Below, in pieces: positions 1 to 5,767 of a stretch of DNA of 9,463 bases. Location of the stretch: positions 1 through 9,463 of the forward strand of contig JBAVKQ010000258.1 of the NCBI GenBank assembly GCA_049688395.1. Direction: 5' to 3'. Each line of letters opens with the position of its first letter. Position 1 is the first letter of the stretch. The notes under the pieces were generated by a model, which was not told the origin of the DNA, searched no databases, and worked only from the letters and a program-made list of their open reading frames with translations. A program made the translations under genes and the position numbers. The stretch comes from Prado023 sp049688395. GTDB taxonomy: Bacteria; Actinomycetota; Actinomycetes; S36-B12; CAIYMF01.

Positions 1-66
1 GTCCGATCCCGTTCCGGCGGGACTCCCCCTCCGCGGCTCTCGATGCAACCAGAGGACGGTTTCCCC

Positions 67-240
67 ATGAGCGACCCAGAATCGGCGGCTGGCCCGTTGC
101 CCTGCGACACCTGCGGGCCGCACATCCCCGGATACCGCGTGGCGATCTTCCTGGCCGTTCTGCCCGGCCTGTGCCGCGCCGCAACTCACCGGGATCCAGA
201 CAGCCGAGCACACCCCGCACCACCCTCCCCCACCCGCTGA
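67..240 (+). CDS. Possible small Cys-containing protein (57 aa), weak
   Basis: This is a short open frame starting at ATG 67, with a modest purine-rich GAGG about 11 bases upstream. An in-frame ATG at 43 has no ribosome site. The N-terminal part contains CDTCG followed by a hydrophobic stretch (VAIFLAVLPGLC). Codons in roughly 100-180 have the G/C-rich third positions expected of a real gene in this genome, but the last 20 codons (Arg/Pro/Ala-rich, several A-ending codons) do not. The true gene may therefore be shorter, frameshifted near 180, or absent. I do not recognise a family and assign no function. Confidence 0.25.
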   Translation: MSDPESAAGPLPCDTCGPHIPGYRVAIFLAVLPGLCRAATHRDPDSRAHPAPPSPTR

Positions 241-324
241 CTCGATGGGCGACTGACCCATGTTCACCGTGACGACTGGGCTCGGGTCCGACTGGGGGCA
301 TCGCTACGAACGGTGGATGACCCC

Positions 325-522
325 ATGACCCACGAAGGCGGGTCAGGTCCGGTGCTCTACGCAGTGCGCGCGGGGTGGCAACTGGCGCACGTTGTGCGGT
401 TCACGGAGGAGGTGGCCCTGTGTGGTCGCCCGATGCCGGACCGGTTCGTCACATTGCGTTCCTCGACCAGCCCGGCGGGGACGGAACTGTGCGCCGAATG
501 CCTCAGCGTGCACCAGGGGTGA
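325..522 (+). CDS. Small CxxC protein of actinobacterial type, unknown function
   Basis: This 65-residue protein starts at ATG 325; GTG 313 is an alternative start adding four residues. A GGTGG at 312-316 lies 8 bases upstream of ATG 325 and favours it. The sequence runs from a Trp/His-containing middle (RAGWQLAHVVRF) through ALCGRP to a C-terminal ELCAEC. The pattern of one Cys in ALCGRP plus a terminal CxxC is one I associate with small, probably zinc-binding, hypothetical proteins common in actinobacteria and their mobile elements. That link is from memory, not a search. Third positions are G/C-rich throughout, which supports coding. It has no close partner gene. Its function is unknown; metal binding is inferred only from the cysteines. 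Confidence 0.5.
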   Translation: MTHEGGSGPVLYAVRAGWQLAHVVRFTEEVALCGRPMPDRFVTLRSSTSPAGTELCAECLSVHQG

Positions 523-673
523 GCGGCGGCCAACCAGTGAGACACACCGGGTCACAGCCCCGGTCGAGTCTGTCCACACCCAGAAGCGCCGACTCCGCCT
601 GCAACTGGGCACCGAGGGTCATCAGGGTGCTCGTGTTGTCGAGGTCGACGAAGGGAATTGGTACGGCGAGCAC
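503..673 (-). CDS. Possible minus-strand short ORF (56 aa), unrecognised
   Basis: The minus-strand frame is open from 754 down to a TGA at 503-505. Possible starts are GTG at 673 and ATG at 622, neither with a clear ribosome site. The stretch LAVPIPFVDLDNTSTLM then TLGAQLQAESALLGVDRL is encoded almost entirely by G/C-ending codons and reads like a folded protein rather than the Arg/Pro-rich noise of shadow frames in GC-rich DNA. It overlaps the 3' end of the plus-strand CxxC ORF by 20 bases, tail to tail. I do not recognise it. It could be a real small protein, the surviving end of a longer gene, or a chance frame. Confidence 0.22.
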   Translation of the reverse strand: MLAVPIPFVDLDNTSTLMTLGAQLQAESALLGVDRLDRGCDPVCLTGWPPLTPGAR

Positions 674-1164
674 GAAGCTGACCGGTCGGCGATCCTCCCG
701 CCCCCCGGCAGGGATGCCCCCAGGATGGGCCGGCTGCGGGGCACCTCGATTGCGCTACTCGTTGGGCGACAGCCCCGTACGCGACTCCGGGATCGCTCAC
801 CTCGTAGCCGATTCTGCCCCCTCACCTCCCCCGGGCTCCTTGCCGCGCCGCGATCGCGCCGCATTGCAGCAGACGTACGAGCACTCCTGGCCGTCGCCGA
901 AACCACCAGACGGGACCTACCCGCCGGGCTCGCCACCGCGGGCCAGGGTCCCGAAGAGGTCGCCGCAACTCCTCGCCGACCCGGCCCGGCGTGCGCCTGA
1001 GGCCACCCGCGATGCCCGCTGGTGTGGGGGCAGTCGAGCCATACCGGCCACCCAGCGCTGACCAGGGCGGCACGCACCGGGCCGCCGCCGGACGTTCACT
1101 GGGACACCTTGCGGATTGCCGACGCACTGGGCTGGGTATCAGAGACTCTATACACAGCCGAGTC
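674..1164. other. About 490 bp without a supported gene
   Basis: I see no convincing gene here on either strand. Long frames exist but are Arg/Pro/Ser-rich and look like GC-driven noise. One plus-strand stretch near 870-1000 (AADVRALLAVAETTRRDL, ending at a TGA at 998-1000) has better codon use but no start and no recognisable family. No tRNA-like structure is visible. The 3' end carries the promoter region of the L,D-transpeptidase: a TATACA hexamer at 1149-1154 could be a -10 element with a short leader, but I see no good -35 at normal spacing. Confidence 0.4.
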
Positions 1165-1169
1165 AGGAG
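1165..1169 (+). promoter_or_regulatory. Ribosome binding site deciding the GTG start of the L,D-transpeptidase
   Basis: AGGAG lies 6 bases before GTG 1176. No comparable site precedes the in-frame ATG at 1116, so the GTG start is preferred and leaves a normal lipoprotein signal peptide. Confidence 0.75.
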
Positions 1170-1175
1170 CCTCCC

Positions 1176-2399
1176 GTGCCGAACCACAGCACACCCCCGC
1201 GCATCGCGGTCGCCACCGTGCTGGTCGCCGCGACCCTGGGCCTGAGCGGATGCACCAACCCGTTCGCCGGCGAGGCGAAACCGGCGGCCCAGGTCGACAC
1301 CCAGGCCAGCAGCCCGGCCGTGGTCGGCGACCTCGGCGAGACCCGGCTCACGGTCGCCGCCGACGCCGACCCGCGCGCGTGGCCGGCGGACCAGCCGATC
1401 GTGGTCAACGCGATCACCGGCACGCTCAACGAGGTCACCGTGACCTCGGCCGGCGGAGACGAGACCGTGGCCGGGGCGATCAGCGACGACCAGCGGCACT
1501 GGCGCAGCTCGGGCGCTCTGCTGCCGGGCACGAAGTACAAGGTGCGCGCGACGATGACCGGATCCGCCGGCACGAACCCCGTGACGCGCACGATCTCGAT
1601 CTCTACCAGGGACTCCGCCGCGCAGTTCCACGCCCTGATCTCCCCCCGCGACGGGGCCACCGTCGGCGTGGGAATGCCGATCCTGGTCACCTTCACAGCC
1701 CCGGTGGAACAGAGCCACCGAGCCGACGTGCAGGACACCCTGAGCGTCCGGGCATCCGAAGATGTGAAAGGCGCCTGGAACTGGGTCTCGGACACGAAGG
1801 TGCAGTACCGGACCAAGAAGTACTGGCCAGCACGCACCACGGTGTCGGTGACCGCGGACCTGGCCGGGGTGCGGGCCGGCGAGGACGTGTGGGGCGACCA
1901 GGACAAGCAGGTCGACTTCCGGATCGGTGAGTCCGTGGTCTCGGTCGTCGACGTCACAGGTCACCAGATGACGGTGACGATCGACGGCGAGGTCGCGCGA
2001 ACCATCCCGGTGACCACCGGCAAGGACGGGTTCCGCACCCGCGGCGGCACCCGGGTGATCTCCGAGAAGCTCGAGCAGATCAGGATGGATGCTGCCAGCA
2101 CCGGGATCAGGCCCGACGACCCGGAGTACTACAACCTCGACGTGCGCTACGCCATGCGCATCTCGAACTCGGGGGAGTTCATCCACGCCGCGCCGTGGTC
2201 AGTCTCCTCGCAGGGGGTGGCCAACGTCAGCCACGGGTGCGTCGGTATGAGCACCGCGAACGCCCAGTGGCTGTTCGCGCGGTCACGCGTCGGGGACGTG
2301 GTCACGATCGTGCATTCGAAGAGGAAGCTGGAGCCGGGCAACGGGCTGACCCAGTGGAACGTCTCCTGGGCGGACTGGCAGGCCGGCTCGTCGTCGTGA
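1176..2399 (+). CDS. L,D-transpeptidase lipoprotein with Ig-like domains (YkuD)
   Basis: This is a 407-residue exported enzyme that forms 3-3 cross-links between peptidoglycan stem peptides; family members are inhibited by carbapenems. I chose GTG 1176 because AGGAG (1165-1169) sits 6 bases upstream and the resulting N-terminus is a proper lipoprotein signal: a short charged start, a hydrophobic core, then lipobox LSGC with Cys26. An upstream ATG (1116) would add 20 residues lacking signal character. Two Ig-like beta domains follow (about 50-135 and 135-255), as in LdtMt2-type actinobacterial enzymes, then the YkuD catalytic domain (about 255-390). The active-site signature is complete: His337 in FIHAAPW and Ser352-His353-Gly354-Cys355 in VSHGCVGMS, Cys355 being the nucleophile. 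Length and architecture match the family. It is monocistronic in appearance and intact. Confidence 0.95.
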   Translation: MPNHSTPPRIAVATVLVAATLGLSGCTNPFAGEAKPAAQVDTQASSPAVVGDLGETRLTVAADADPRAWPADQPIVVNAITGTLNEVTVTSAGGDETVAGAISDDQRHWRSSGALLPGTKYKVRATMTGSAGTNPVTRTISISTRDSAAQFHALISPRDGATVGVGMPILVTFTAPVEQSHRADVQDTLSVRASEDVKGAWNWVSDTKVQYRTKKYWPARTTVSVTADLAGVRAGEDVWGDQDKQVDFRIGESVVSVVDVTGHQMTVTIDGEVARTIPVTTGKDGFRTRGGTRVISEKLEQIRMDAASTGIRPDDPEYYNLDVRYAMRISNSGEFIHAAPWSVSSQGVANVSHGCVGMSTANAQWLFARSRVGDVVTIVHSKRKLEPGNGLTQWNVSWADWQAGSSS

Positions 2400-2476
2400 C
2401 CCGGCCAGCCCGACGATCACAGCTCAGCCGCTCAGGTCCACGGCCAACCGGCCACGGGGAACTCGATTCAGTCCTC

Positions 2477-2507
2477 GTCTCCCCTGTCGGGGAGGCCCGT
2501 TCCGGGC
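2477..2507 (+). terminator. Tandem small hairpins downstream of the L,D-transpeptidase
   Basis: Two hairpins lie back to back. CTCCCC (2479-2484) pairs with GGGGAG (2489-2494) around a TGTC loop, extendable by a G-U and a G-C pair. GCCCG (2495-2499) pairs with CGGGC (2503-2507) around TTC. There is no T-run, so this is at best a non-canonical actinobacterial terminator about 80 bases after the stop codon. Confidence 0.3.
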
Positions 2508-2764
2508 TGAGAATGGGTTCGTGTCCGCTGACGCCGTCGTTCCTTGGTTCGTTGCAGGCCGTGTTTCAGTCGGGCGCTGGGAGTCACGTTGTGGGCCCTT
2601 CCTTGTTGCTTCGAGCACGTGGTTCAGATTCGCCGTTCCCCAAGTGACTCCCGCGGGCACGCCCATTTCGAGGATCGGTGGAGGTGGTTGTTGTGGTGTT
2701 GGTGGACACGGCCGATCGATACTGCGCTCCCCCCACAACACATGCACCGTCCCATGAACGTGGC
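2508..2764. other. Gene-free stretch of lower GC, with a G/T-rich C-less tract
   Basis: Between the hairpins and the recombinase remnant I find no believable gene. Plus-strand frames here use T-ending and TTG-rich codons unlike the neighbouring genes, so this stretch may be foreign DNA brought in with the mobile-element debris or its decayed continuation. It contains a 29-base run without C (2677-2705) that includes four GG pairs separated by single bases at 2677-2687. Confidence 0.4.
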
Positions 2765-3142
2765 AGAAAACCAGTCAGCCTGGTCCCATGCTCTTGGCAG
2801 GCGACAAGGTATTCGCTGAACAACCGCAGCATGGTCTGGTAACCCCGGACAGTCGAAACCGCCAGGTGCTCCTCCGAGGTCATCCGCAACGTCCACTCAT
2901 CGACTTGCGCGGGACCCCACTGCCACGGGAAACTCGTTGGTGAACCCCAGGAACCGGCGCACCAACCGCTCCCGATCATCAGAGGTCTCCACCCGCAACC
3001 CCCGGGCCGCCTGCTGGGCCCGCCACCCCCGCAGCATCGCCTCGACCATCGCATCCTCCGGCCGCAGCGACACCACCCCCGCAGCAAGGACCGACCCCGC
3101 CGAACCCGCCAGTTCAACCGACCTCAACCCGACTCCCAACAT
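2765..3142 (-). pseudogene. Tyrosine recombinase/integrase N-terminal remnant, frameshifted and truncated
   Basis: The minus-strand frame starting at ATG 3142 reads MLGVGLRSVELAG, then LRPEDAMVEAMLRGWRAQQ, then RLVRRFLGFTNEFP. The reading then jumps by one base and continues in another frame as WQWGPAQVDEWTL, HLAVSTVRGYQTMLRLFSEY. Joined, this matches the N-terminal core-binding (SAM-like) domain of a tyrosine site-specific integrase family common in actinobacteria. The break is at the AAA of 2930-2932 (TTT on the coding strand): removing one T restores NEFPWQWGP. Homology fades after FSEYLVACQEHGT, and the whole catalytic domain (Arg, His-x-x-Arg, Tyr) is missing, so the gene is dead whether or not the single base is a sequencing error. 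It lies next to an IS110 fragment on the same strand. Confidence 0.78.
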
Positions 3143-3165
3143 CGTCCGACGGGCTGATCATTCAT

Positions 3166-3265
3166 CTAACGGGCGATGGACGTCCGATCCGCCACGCCGA
3201 ACAGCCCATCCATGAGGGAAAGCAGCCGGACGTCAGGCCGCCCGCGCAAGCGCGGGCCGAACTCC
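3166..3265 (-). pseudogene. Orphan 3' gene end just upstream of the recombinase remnant
   Basis: A minus-strand frame ends at TAG 3166-3168 with RGRPDVRLLSLM then DGLFGVADRTSIAR. It stops 23 bases before the recombinase ATG, spacing typical of adjacent genes in one mobile element. The terminal 20 residues look like genuine protein with good codon use. Upstream the frame runs into the junction with the IS110 fragment and has no start codon of its own. I cannot identify the family. The simplest reading is that it is the C-terminus of the gene that preceded the recombinase, cut off by the IS110-linked rearrangement; the 5' boundary given is approximate. Confidence 0.35.
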
Positions 3266-3529
3266 GTCGCCCGTCTGGTGCAATTCCCGAGAGAACCAGT
3301 AATCGCTGGTGGCCTCCATCACGACTCGTTCGATCCGCAGCTCGACCAGCCGGTTGGCCAACTCGCTCAACGAGCCCACCATGGTCGAGTGCGTGGTCAC
3401 CTCCTGGACCCGCCGCTTCTTCCCCGCCGGCGCGGGGAGCCGGACACAGCACACGATCTCGGCCTTGCCGATGTCGAGCGCCGCGACCCGTTCGATGATC
3501 TGCTCATCGTCCTCTGACTCCGCGAACAC
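3233..3529 (-). pseudogene. IS110-family transposase, N-terminal fragment
   Basis: The minus-strand frame starts at GTG 3529 with a strong ribosome site (AAGGAGGG about 5 bases upstream). It reads ERVAALDIGKAEIVCCVR, QEVTTHSTM and LRIERVVMEATSDYW: the RuvC-like DEDD N-terminal domain of IS110-family recombinases, with the first catalytic Asp in ALDIGK (about residue 19) and the Glu in VMEATSDYW (about residue 72). Family similarity ends at residue 78 (position 3296). The next 20 residues are unrelated and the frame stops at 3233, so the remaining DEDD aspartates and the C-terminal domain with the catalytic Ser are missing. An intact enzyme is about 350-400 residues. The 5' end and leader look original; the 3' part was removed. 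IS110 ends lack inverted repeats, so the element boundary cannot be set by eye. Confidence 0.85.
3240..3257. repeat. Perfect 8-bp inverted repeat (hairpin)
   Basis: GCCCGCGC (3240-3247) and GCGCGGGC (3250-3257) are perfect inverted copies separated by AA, able to form a very stable short hairpin in RNA or single-stranded DNA. It sits at the junction zone between the IS110 fragment and the orphan gene end, just inside the terminal codons of the IS110 frame. There is no T-run, so terminator function is only possible. Confidence 0.5.
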
Positions 3530-3691
3530 CCGTTCCCTCCTTCGATCCGGTCACTTCCAGTTGAGGTGACCGCCCGGGAGAACCGCCAGGGCAAACATCG
3601 AATCTAGTCCTCGCGCTCACACCGGCCCACTCCTAGCGACCCGGATCGGCAGCATTGAAGAGCCCACCACGCGGTTCCCCCGCCCGGCTAG
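3530..3691 (-). other. Leader of the IS110 fragment, possible bridge-RNA remnant
   Basis: This non-coding stretch lies upstream of the IS110 start on the minus strand. In IS110-group elements the non-coding left end, ahead of the recombinase gene, encodes the structured bridge RNA that specifies donor and target DNA (established for IS621). Seen here: an inverted repeat GGTCAC (3549-3554) / GTGACC (3566-3571) with an 11-base loop, 20 bases from the start codon, and no competing gene. I could not define the donor-binding or target-binding loops or the element end. The identity is inferred from position only. Confidence 0.25.
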
Positions 3692-4348
3692 TCGACGGCC
3701 TCACAGGACCATAGGAACAACGGCGTCACCGGGCGGCCACAGCACCATTCTCAGCCCGGAACGGGCGCCCCGACAGGGGCACTTTGGCTAGTCGGCACCA
3801 GGTACGGCCGTGCCCGGTGGCTGCTCTGGTTGGCGATCCCCCTGGCGTTCATCACGTTCGCCACCGTCACCGCGAGCAACTTCGTCGCGTCGAACCCGAA
3901 CTGGGACCGCTGGACCGCCACGGCTGACGGCAACGGACAGTGGGGCGGACTGACCATCGGCGACCGCACCTGGCAGGTCACCCCCACCCAGGCCGCCCAG
4001 TCACCGCTGGAGTACCAGCTGTCGGCCGGCACCGCGACGCTGGACCTGACCGAGCTCACCGCCATCGGCGACTCGGAGCCCGGCAAGCCCGAGCAGCGCG
4101 TCGAGATCAAGGCCGGCGTCGGAGTGGGCGAGCTGATCATCACGGTCCCCGCCGACATGCAGCTGGACCTGACCGGAACCGTGGATGTCGGCCAGATCGA
4201 TCTGCCGGGAGCCACACCGACGGAGGGCGACGGCCTGAGTGTCGACACCACCGTCACGCCACGGGCCGAGGGCCGGCCGGCGTACATCGTCACTGTCGAC
4301 GCCGCGATCGGCGCCGGAAACCTGGAGGTGCGCCGTGAGGCAGCATGA
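3692..4348 (+). pseudogene. PspC/LiaF-like membrane protein, C-terminal portion only
   Basis: The frame is open from just after a TAG at 3689-3691 to TGA 4346-4348. The protein part begins with a linker-like PGTGAPTGALWL, one membrane helix (WLLWLAIPLAFITFATV), then a soluble beta-rich domain with WDRWTATADG, LDLTEL, RVEIKAGVGVGELIITVP and IGAGNLEVRR. Such repeated V-G-V/A-G-x-L motifs are typical of the C-terminal DUF/LiaF-like domain of actinobacterial PspC-domain envelope-stress proteins. The PspC domain itself and the preceding membrane helices (usually some 200 or more residues) are absent, and no credible start exists: the only candidate, TTG 3830, would begin inside the membrane helix without a good ribosome site. 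I read it as a 5'-truncated gene cut by the same rearrangements that left the IS110 debris. A minimal one-helix protein is less likely. Confidence 0.65.
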
Positions 4349-4394
4349 GACCGACTACTTCTCCCTGGCCGCTGGCCTTCTGTTCACCGTCTGA
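4335..4394 (+). pseudogene. First 19 codons of the gene downstream of the PspC-like gene
   Basis: GTG 4335 overlaps the end of the PspC-like frame by 14 bases, a typical translational-coupling overlap. It encodes a short polar start, then YFSLAAGLLFTV, then TGA at 4392-4394. Small membrane proteins beginning with a basic segment and F/ISL-x-x-GLLF commonly follow pspC-like genes in actinobacteria. Here the membrane helix is cut after about ten residues, and the sequence switches abruptly to the terC upstream region. It is best read as a gene amputated at a deletion junction near 4390. Confidence 0.45.
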
Positions 4395-4423
4395 CTTGCC
4401 TATTCAGGGCGAAGCCGCCACGA

Positions 4424-4451
4424 TTGATGTACTGCATTTCGTGAATACATC
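4424..4451 (+). promoter_or_regulatory. Candidate promoter with embedded inverted repeat upstream of the TerC gene
   Basis: TTGATG (4424-4429) and TACATC (4446-4451) are separated by 16 bases and resemble -35 and -10 boxes, in a locally AT-richer stretch just before the TerC ATG at 4475. The same boxes contain an inverted repeat, GATGTA (4427-4432) and TACATC (4446-4451), so a dimeric repressor could cover the promoter. The winged-helix regulator encoded at 5033 is an obvious but unproven candidate. Confidence 0.35.
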
Positions 4452-4474
4452 CACTGGAAGTGAGTTGAGCACAG

Positions 4475-5040
4475 ATGGACGTGCCGGTGACGGTCTGGTT
4501 GGCGGTCCTGGGGGTGATCGTGGTCATGCTGGCCATCGACCTGTTCGCCCACCGGGATGCCCACGTGATCACGGCGAAGGAGGCCGCGGCCTGGTCGGGG
4601 GTCTGGGTCGCGATGGGGCTCGGCTTCGGGCTGCTGATCTGGGCCACCTCAGGGGCGGAGTTCGCCGGGCAGTACTACGCCGCCTGCGGGCCATGTACTT
4701 CCTGCTGGCGGACCTGACGCACCGGTTCATCTACCTGAAGCTGGGACTGGGACTGGTGCTGGTCTGGGTCGGGATCAAGCTGGTCCTGCAGGTCGACCTC
4801 TACAAGATGCCGACATGGCTGAGCCTGGGCGTGGTGGCCACCATCATCACGGTCGCGATCGTGGCCAGCCTGCGGGCAACCCGTGGCCAACCCGCGGCAC
4901 CCCACGGTCCCGAGGTGGACACCGTCACGGACGCCAGCACGGCGCCGGGTACGGACGTGATATCGGACGCCAGCACGGCCGCCGAGGCTGGAACCACCCA
5001 CGAGGAGACGCAATCAGGCAAGGAGTCCGTCCATGGCTGA
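4475..5040 (+). pseudogene. TerC-family integral membrane protein with internal deletion and frameshift
   Basis: The N-terminal part starts at ATG 4475 (GGAAGTGAG about 10 bases upstream). It reads VTVWLAVLGVIVVMLAIDLF, VITAKEAAAWSGVWVAMGL and SGAEFAGQYYA, the first two membrane helices of TerC (tellurium-resistance/metal-homeostasis family). At 4679-4684 the sequence jumps, in a different frame, to LRAMYFLLADLTHRFIYLKL, then GLGLVLVWVGIKLVL, the C-terminal helices of TerC. The original frame reaches a stop at 4717, after a few unrelated residues. Intact TerC proteins have about 300-350 residues; only about 70 plus 118 codons remain, so roughly 130-160 residues of the conserved core are missing. 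The C-terminal tail is Asp/Ala/Ser/Thr-rich with a repeated DASTA. The end overlaps the next gene's start. It is almost certainly non-functional; a functional short protein from the second half alone is unlikely. Confidence 0.88.
4929..4979 (+). repeat. 15-bp direct repeat in the TerC tail
   Basis: GGACGCCAGCACGGC occurs at 4929-4943 and again, identical, at 4965-4979. The period is 36 bases (12 codons), so both copies encode DASTA in the same frame, within the disordered C-terminal tail of the TerC remnant. It probably arose by a small in-frame duplication. Confidence 0.7.
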
Positions 5041-5320
5041 GCACGCGACAGCACGTCCGTGGACGCTGTTGACCAACCACGGTCACGTCCTGGTCTTCGT
5101 GCACCGGAACCCCGACGCCCGGGTCCGCGACATCGCGGCGGCGGTGGGCATCACCGAGCGGGCGACCCTGAACATCGTGCGCGACCTCGAGGACGGGGGC
5201 TACCTGACCCGCGTTCCCCAGGGCCGCCGGACGCACTATGTGGTCAACGAGCGCCGCCCGTTCCGGCACCCGGCCGAAGCCGACCACCAGGTCGGTGACC
5301 TACTGGCGCTGTTCGCCTGA
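5033..5320 (+). CDS. MarR-like winged-helix transcriptional regulator, 95 aa
   Basis: This small DNA-binding protein starts at ATG 5033, with AAGGAG (5020-5025) 7 bases upstream, and overlaps the last 8 bases of the TerC remnant. PWTLLTNHGHVLVFVHRNPD forms the first helices; VRDIAAAVGITERATLNIV with RDLEDGGYLTRV is the helix-turn-helix (about residues 31-62); QGRRTHYVVNE is the wing; and FRHPAEADHQVGDLLALF is a conserved short C-terminal helix. Length and order match the small single-domain regulators annotated as MarR-family or HTH proteins in many actinomycetes. Translational coupling to terC suggests it was the distal gene of that operon and still may be made from the same transcript. Its target is unknown; the inverted repeat ahead of the TerC gene is a candidate site. 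Confidence 0.9.
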   Translation: MAEHATARPWTLLTNHGHVLVFVHRNPDARVRDIAAAVGITERATLNIVRDLEDGGYLTRVPQGRRTHYVVNERRPFRHPAEADHQVGDLLALFA

Positions 5321-5395
5321 TGGACACCTGGCAGCTGGCCTGCGCCCACCTCACGTGCCCGCCGGTCCTGGCGGTCCTCCTCGGGGGGCAGGTGC

Positions 5396-5767
5396 ATGGC
5401 CCGGTCCACCGGAGCTGATGCGGCGGCTGGCGCCCTCGGGCTGCAGCTCGCCGTGCTGTACGCCCCGCGGGCACCAGGGATCGCCACCGGAGGCCTGCCG
5501 GTCGACAAACTCGTGCACATCGCGGTATTCGCCCTGCCCACCGCCGCCCTGATCAAGGCCGGCGTGCCGCGCCGGTGGGTGATCGGGCTGATGGCGGCCC
5601 ACGCCCCACTCAGCGAGCTCATTCAGGGCTCCCTACTCGCCGACCGATCCGCGGAACGGGCCGACGTCCTGGCCGACCTTGCCGGCGTGCTGCTGGGAAC
5701 GCTTGCGACACGGACACCCGACCGAACCCGGGAGCAGGTGGTGGGGGTGGTCGATCCGGTCGGGTGA
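5396..5767 (+). CDS. VanZ-like integral membrane protein, 123 aa
   Basis: This is a small polytopic membrane protein starting at ATG 5396, with a G-rich GGGGGGCAGG just upstream. Hydrophobic segments are AAAGALGLQLAVLY, LVHIAVFALPTAALI, WVIGLMAAHAPLSELI and ADVLADLAGVLLGTLA. The VanZ signature is recognisable: VDKLVHIAVFALP (the DKxxHxxxF pattern), SELIQ in the loop, then RADVLADLAGVLLG (D-x-x-AD-x-x-G). VanZ itself gives low-level teicoplanin resistance by an unknown mechanism; stand-alone actinobacterial homologues have no proven role. It follows the winged-helix gene by 75 bases on the same strand and may be cotranscribed. The C-terminal 15 residues after the last helix are polar. The gene ends inside a strong inverted repeat. 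Confidence 0.8.
   Translation: MARSTGADAAAGALGLQLAVLYAPRAPGIATGGLPVDKLVHIAVFALPTAALIKAGVPRRWVIGLMAAHAPLSELIQGSLLADRSAERADVLADLAGVLLGTLATRTPDRTREQVVGVVDPVG

Noticed and set aside
822..2186. A 454-residue minus-strand open frame
   Set aside because: It is antisense to the L,D-transpeptidase, His/Arg/Gly/Val-rich and lacks family motifs; it is a shadow of the GC-biased plus-strand codons.
4345..5040. A single 231-residue plus-strand ORF starting at ATG 4345
   Set aside because: Its first 110 or so residues are out-of-frame translation of the PspC-partner stub and TerC N-terminus; only the part from 4684 is real TerC sequence, so it is not one protein.
5320..5418. A 32-residue frame whose ATG overlaps the regulator's stop
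   Set aside because: It is short, resembles no family, and overlaps the better supported VanZ-like start in another frame.
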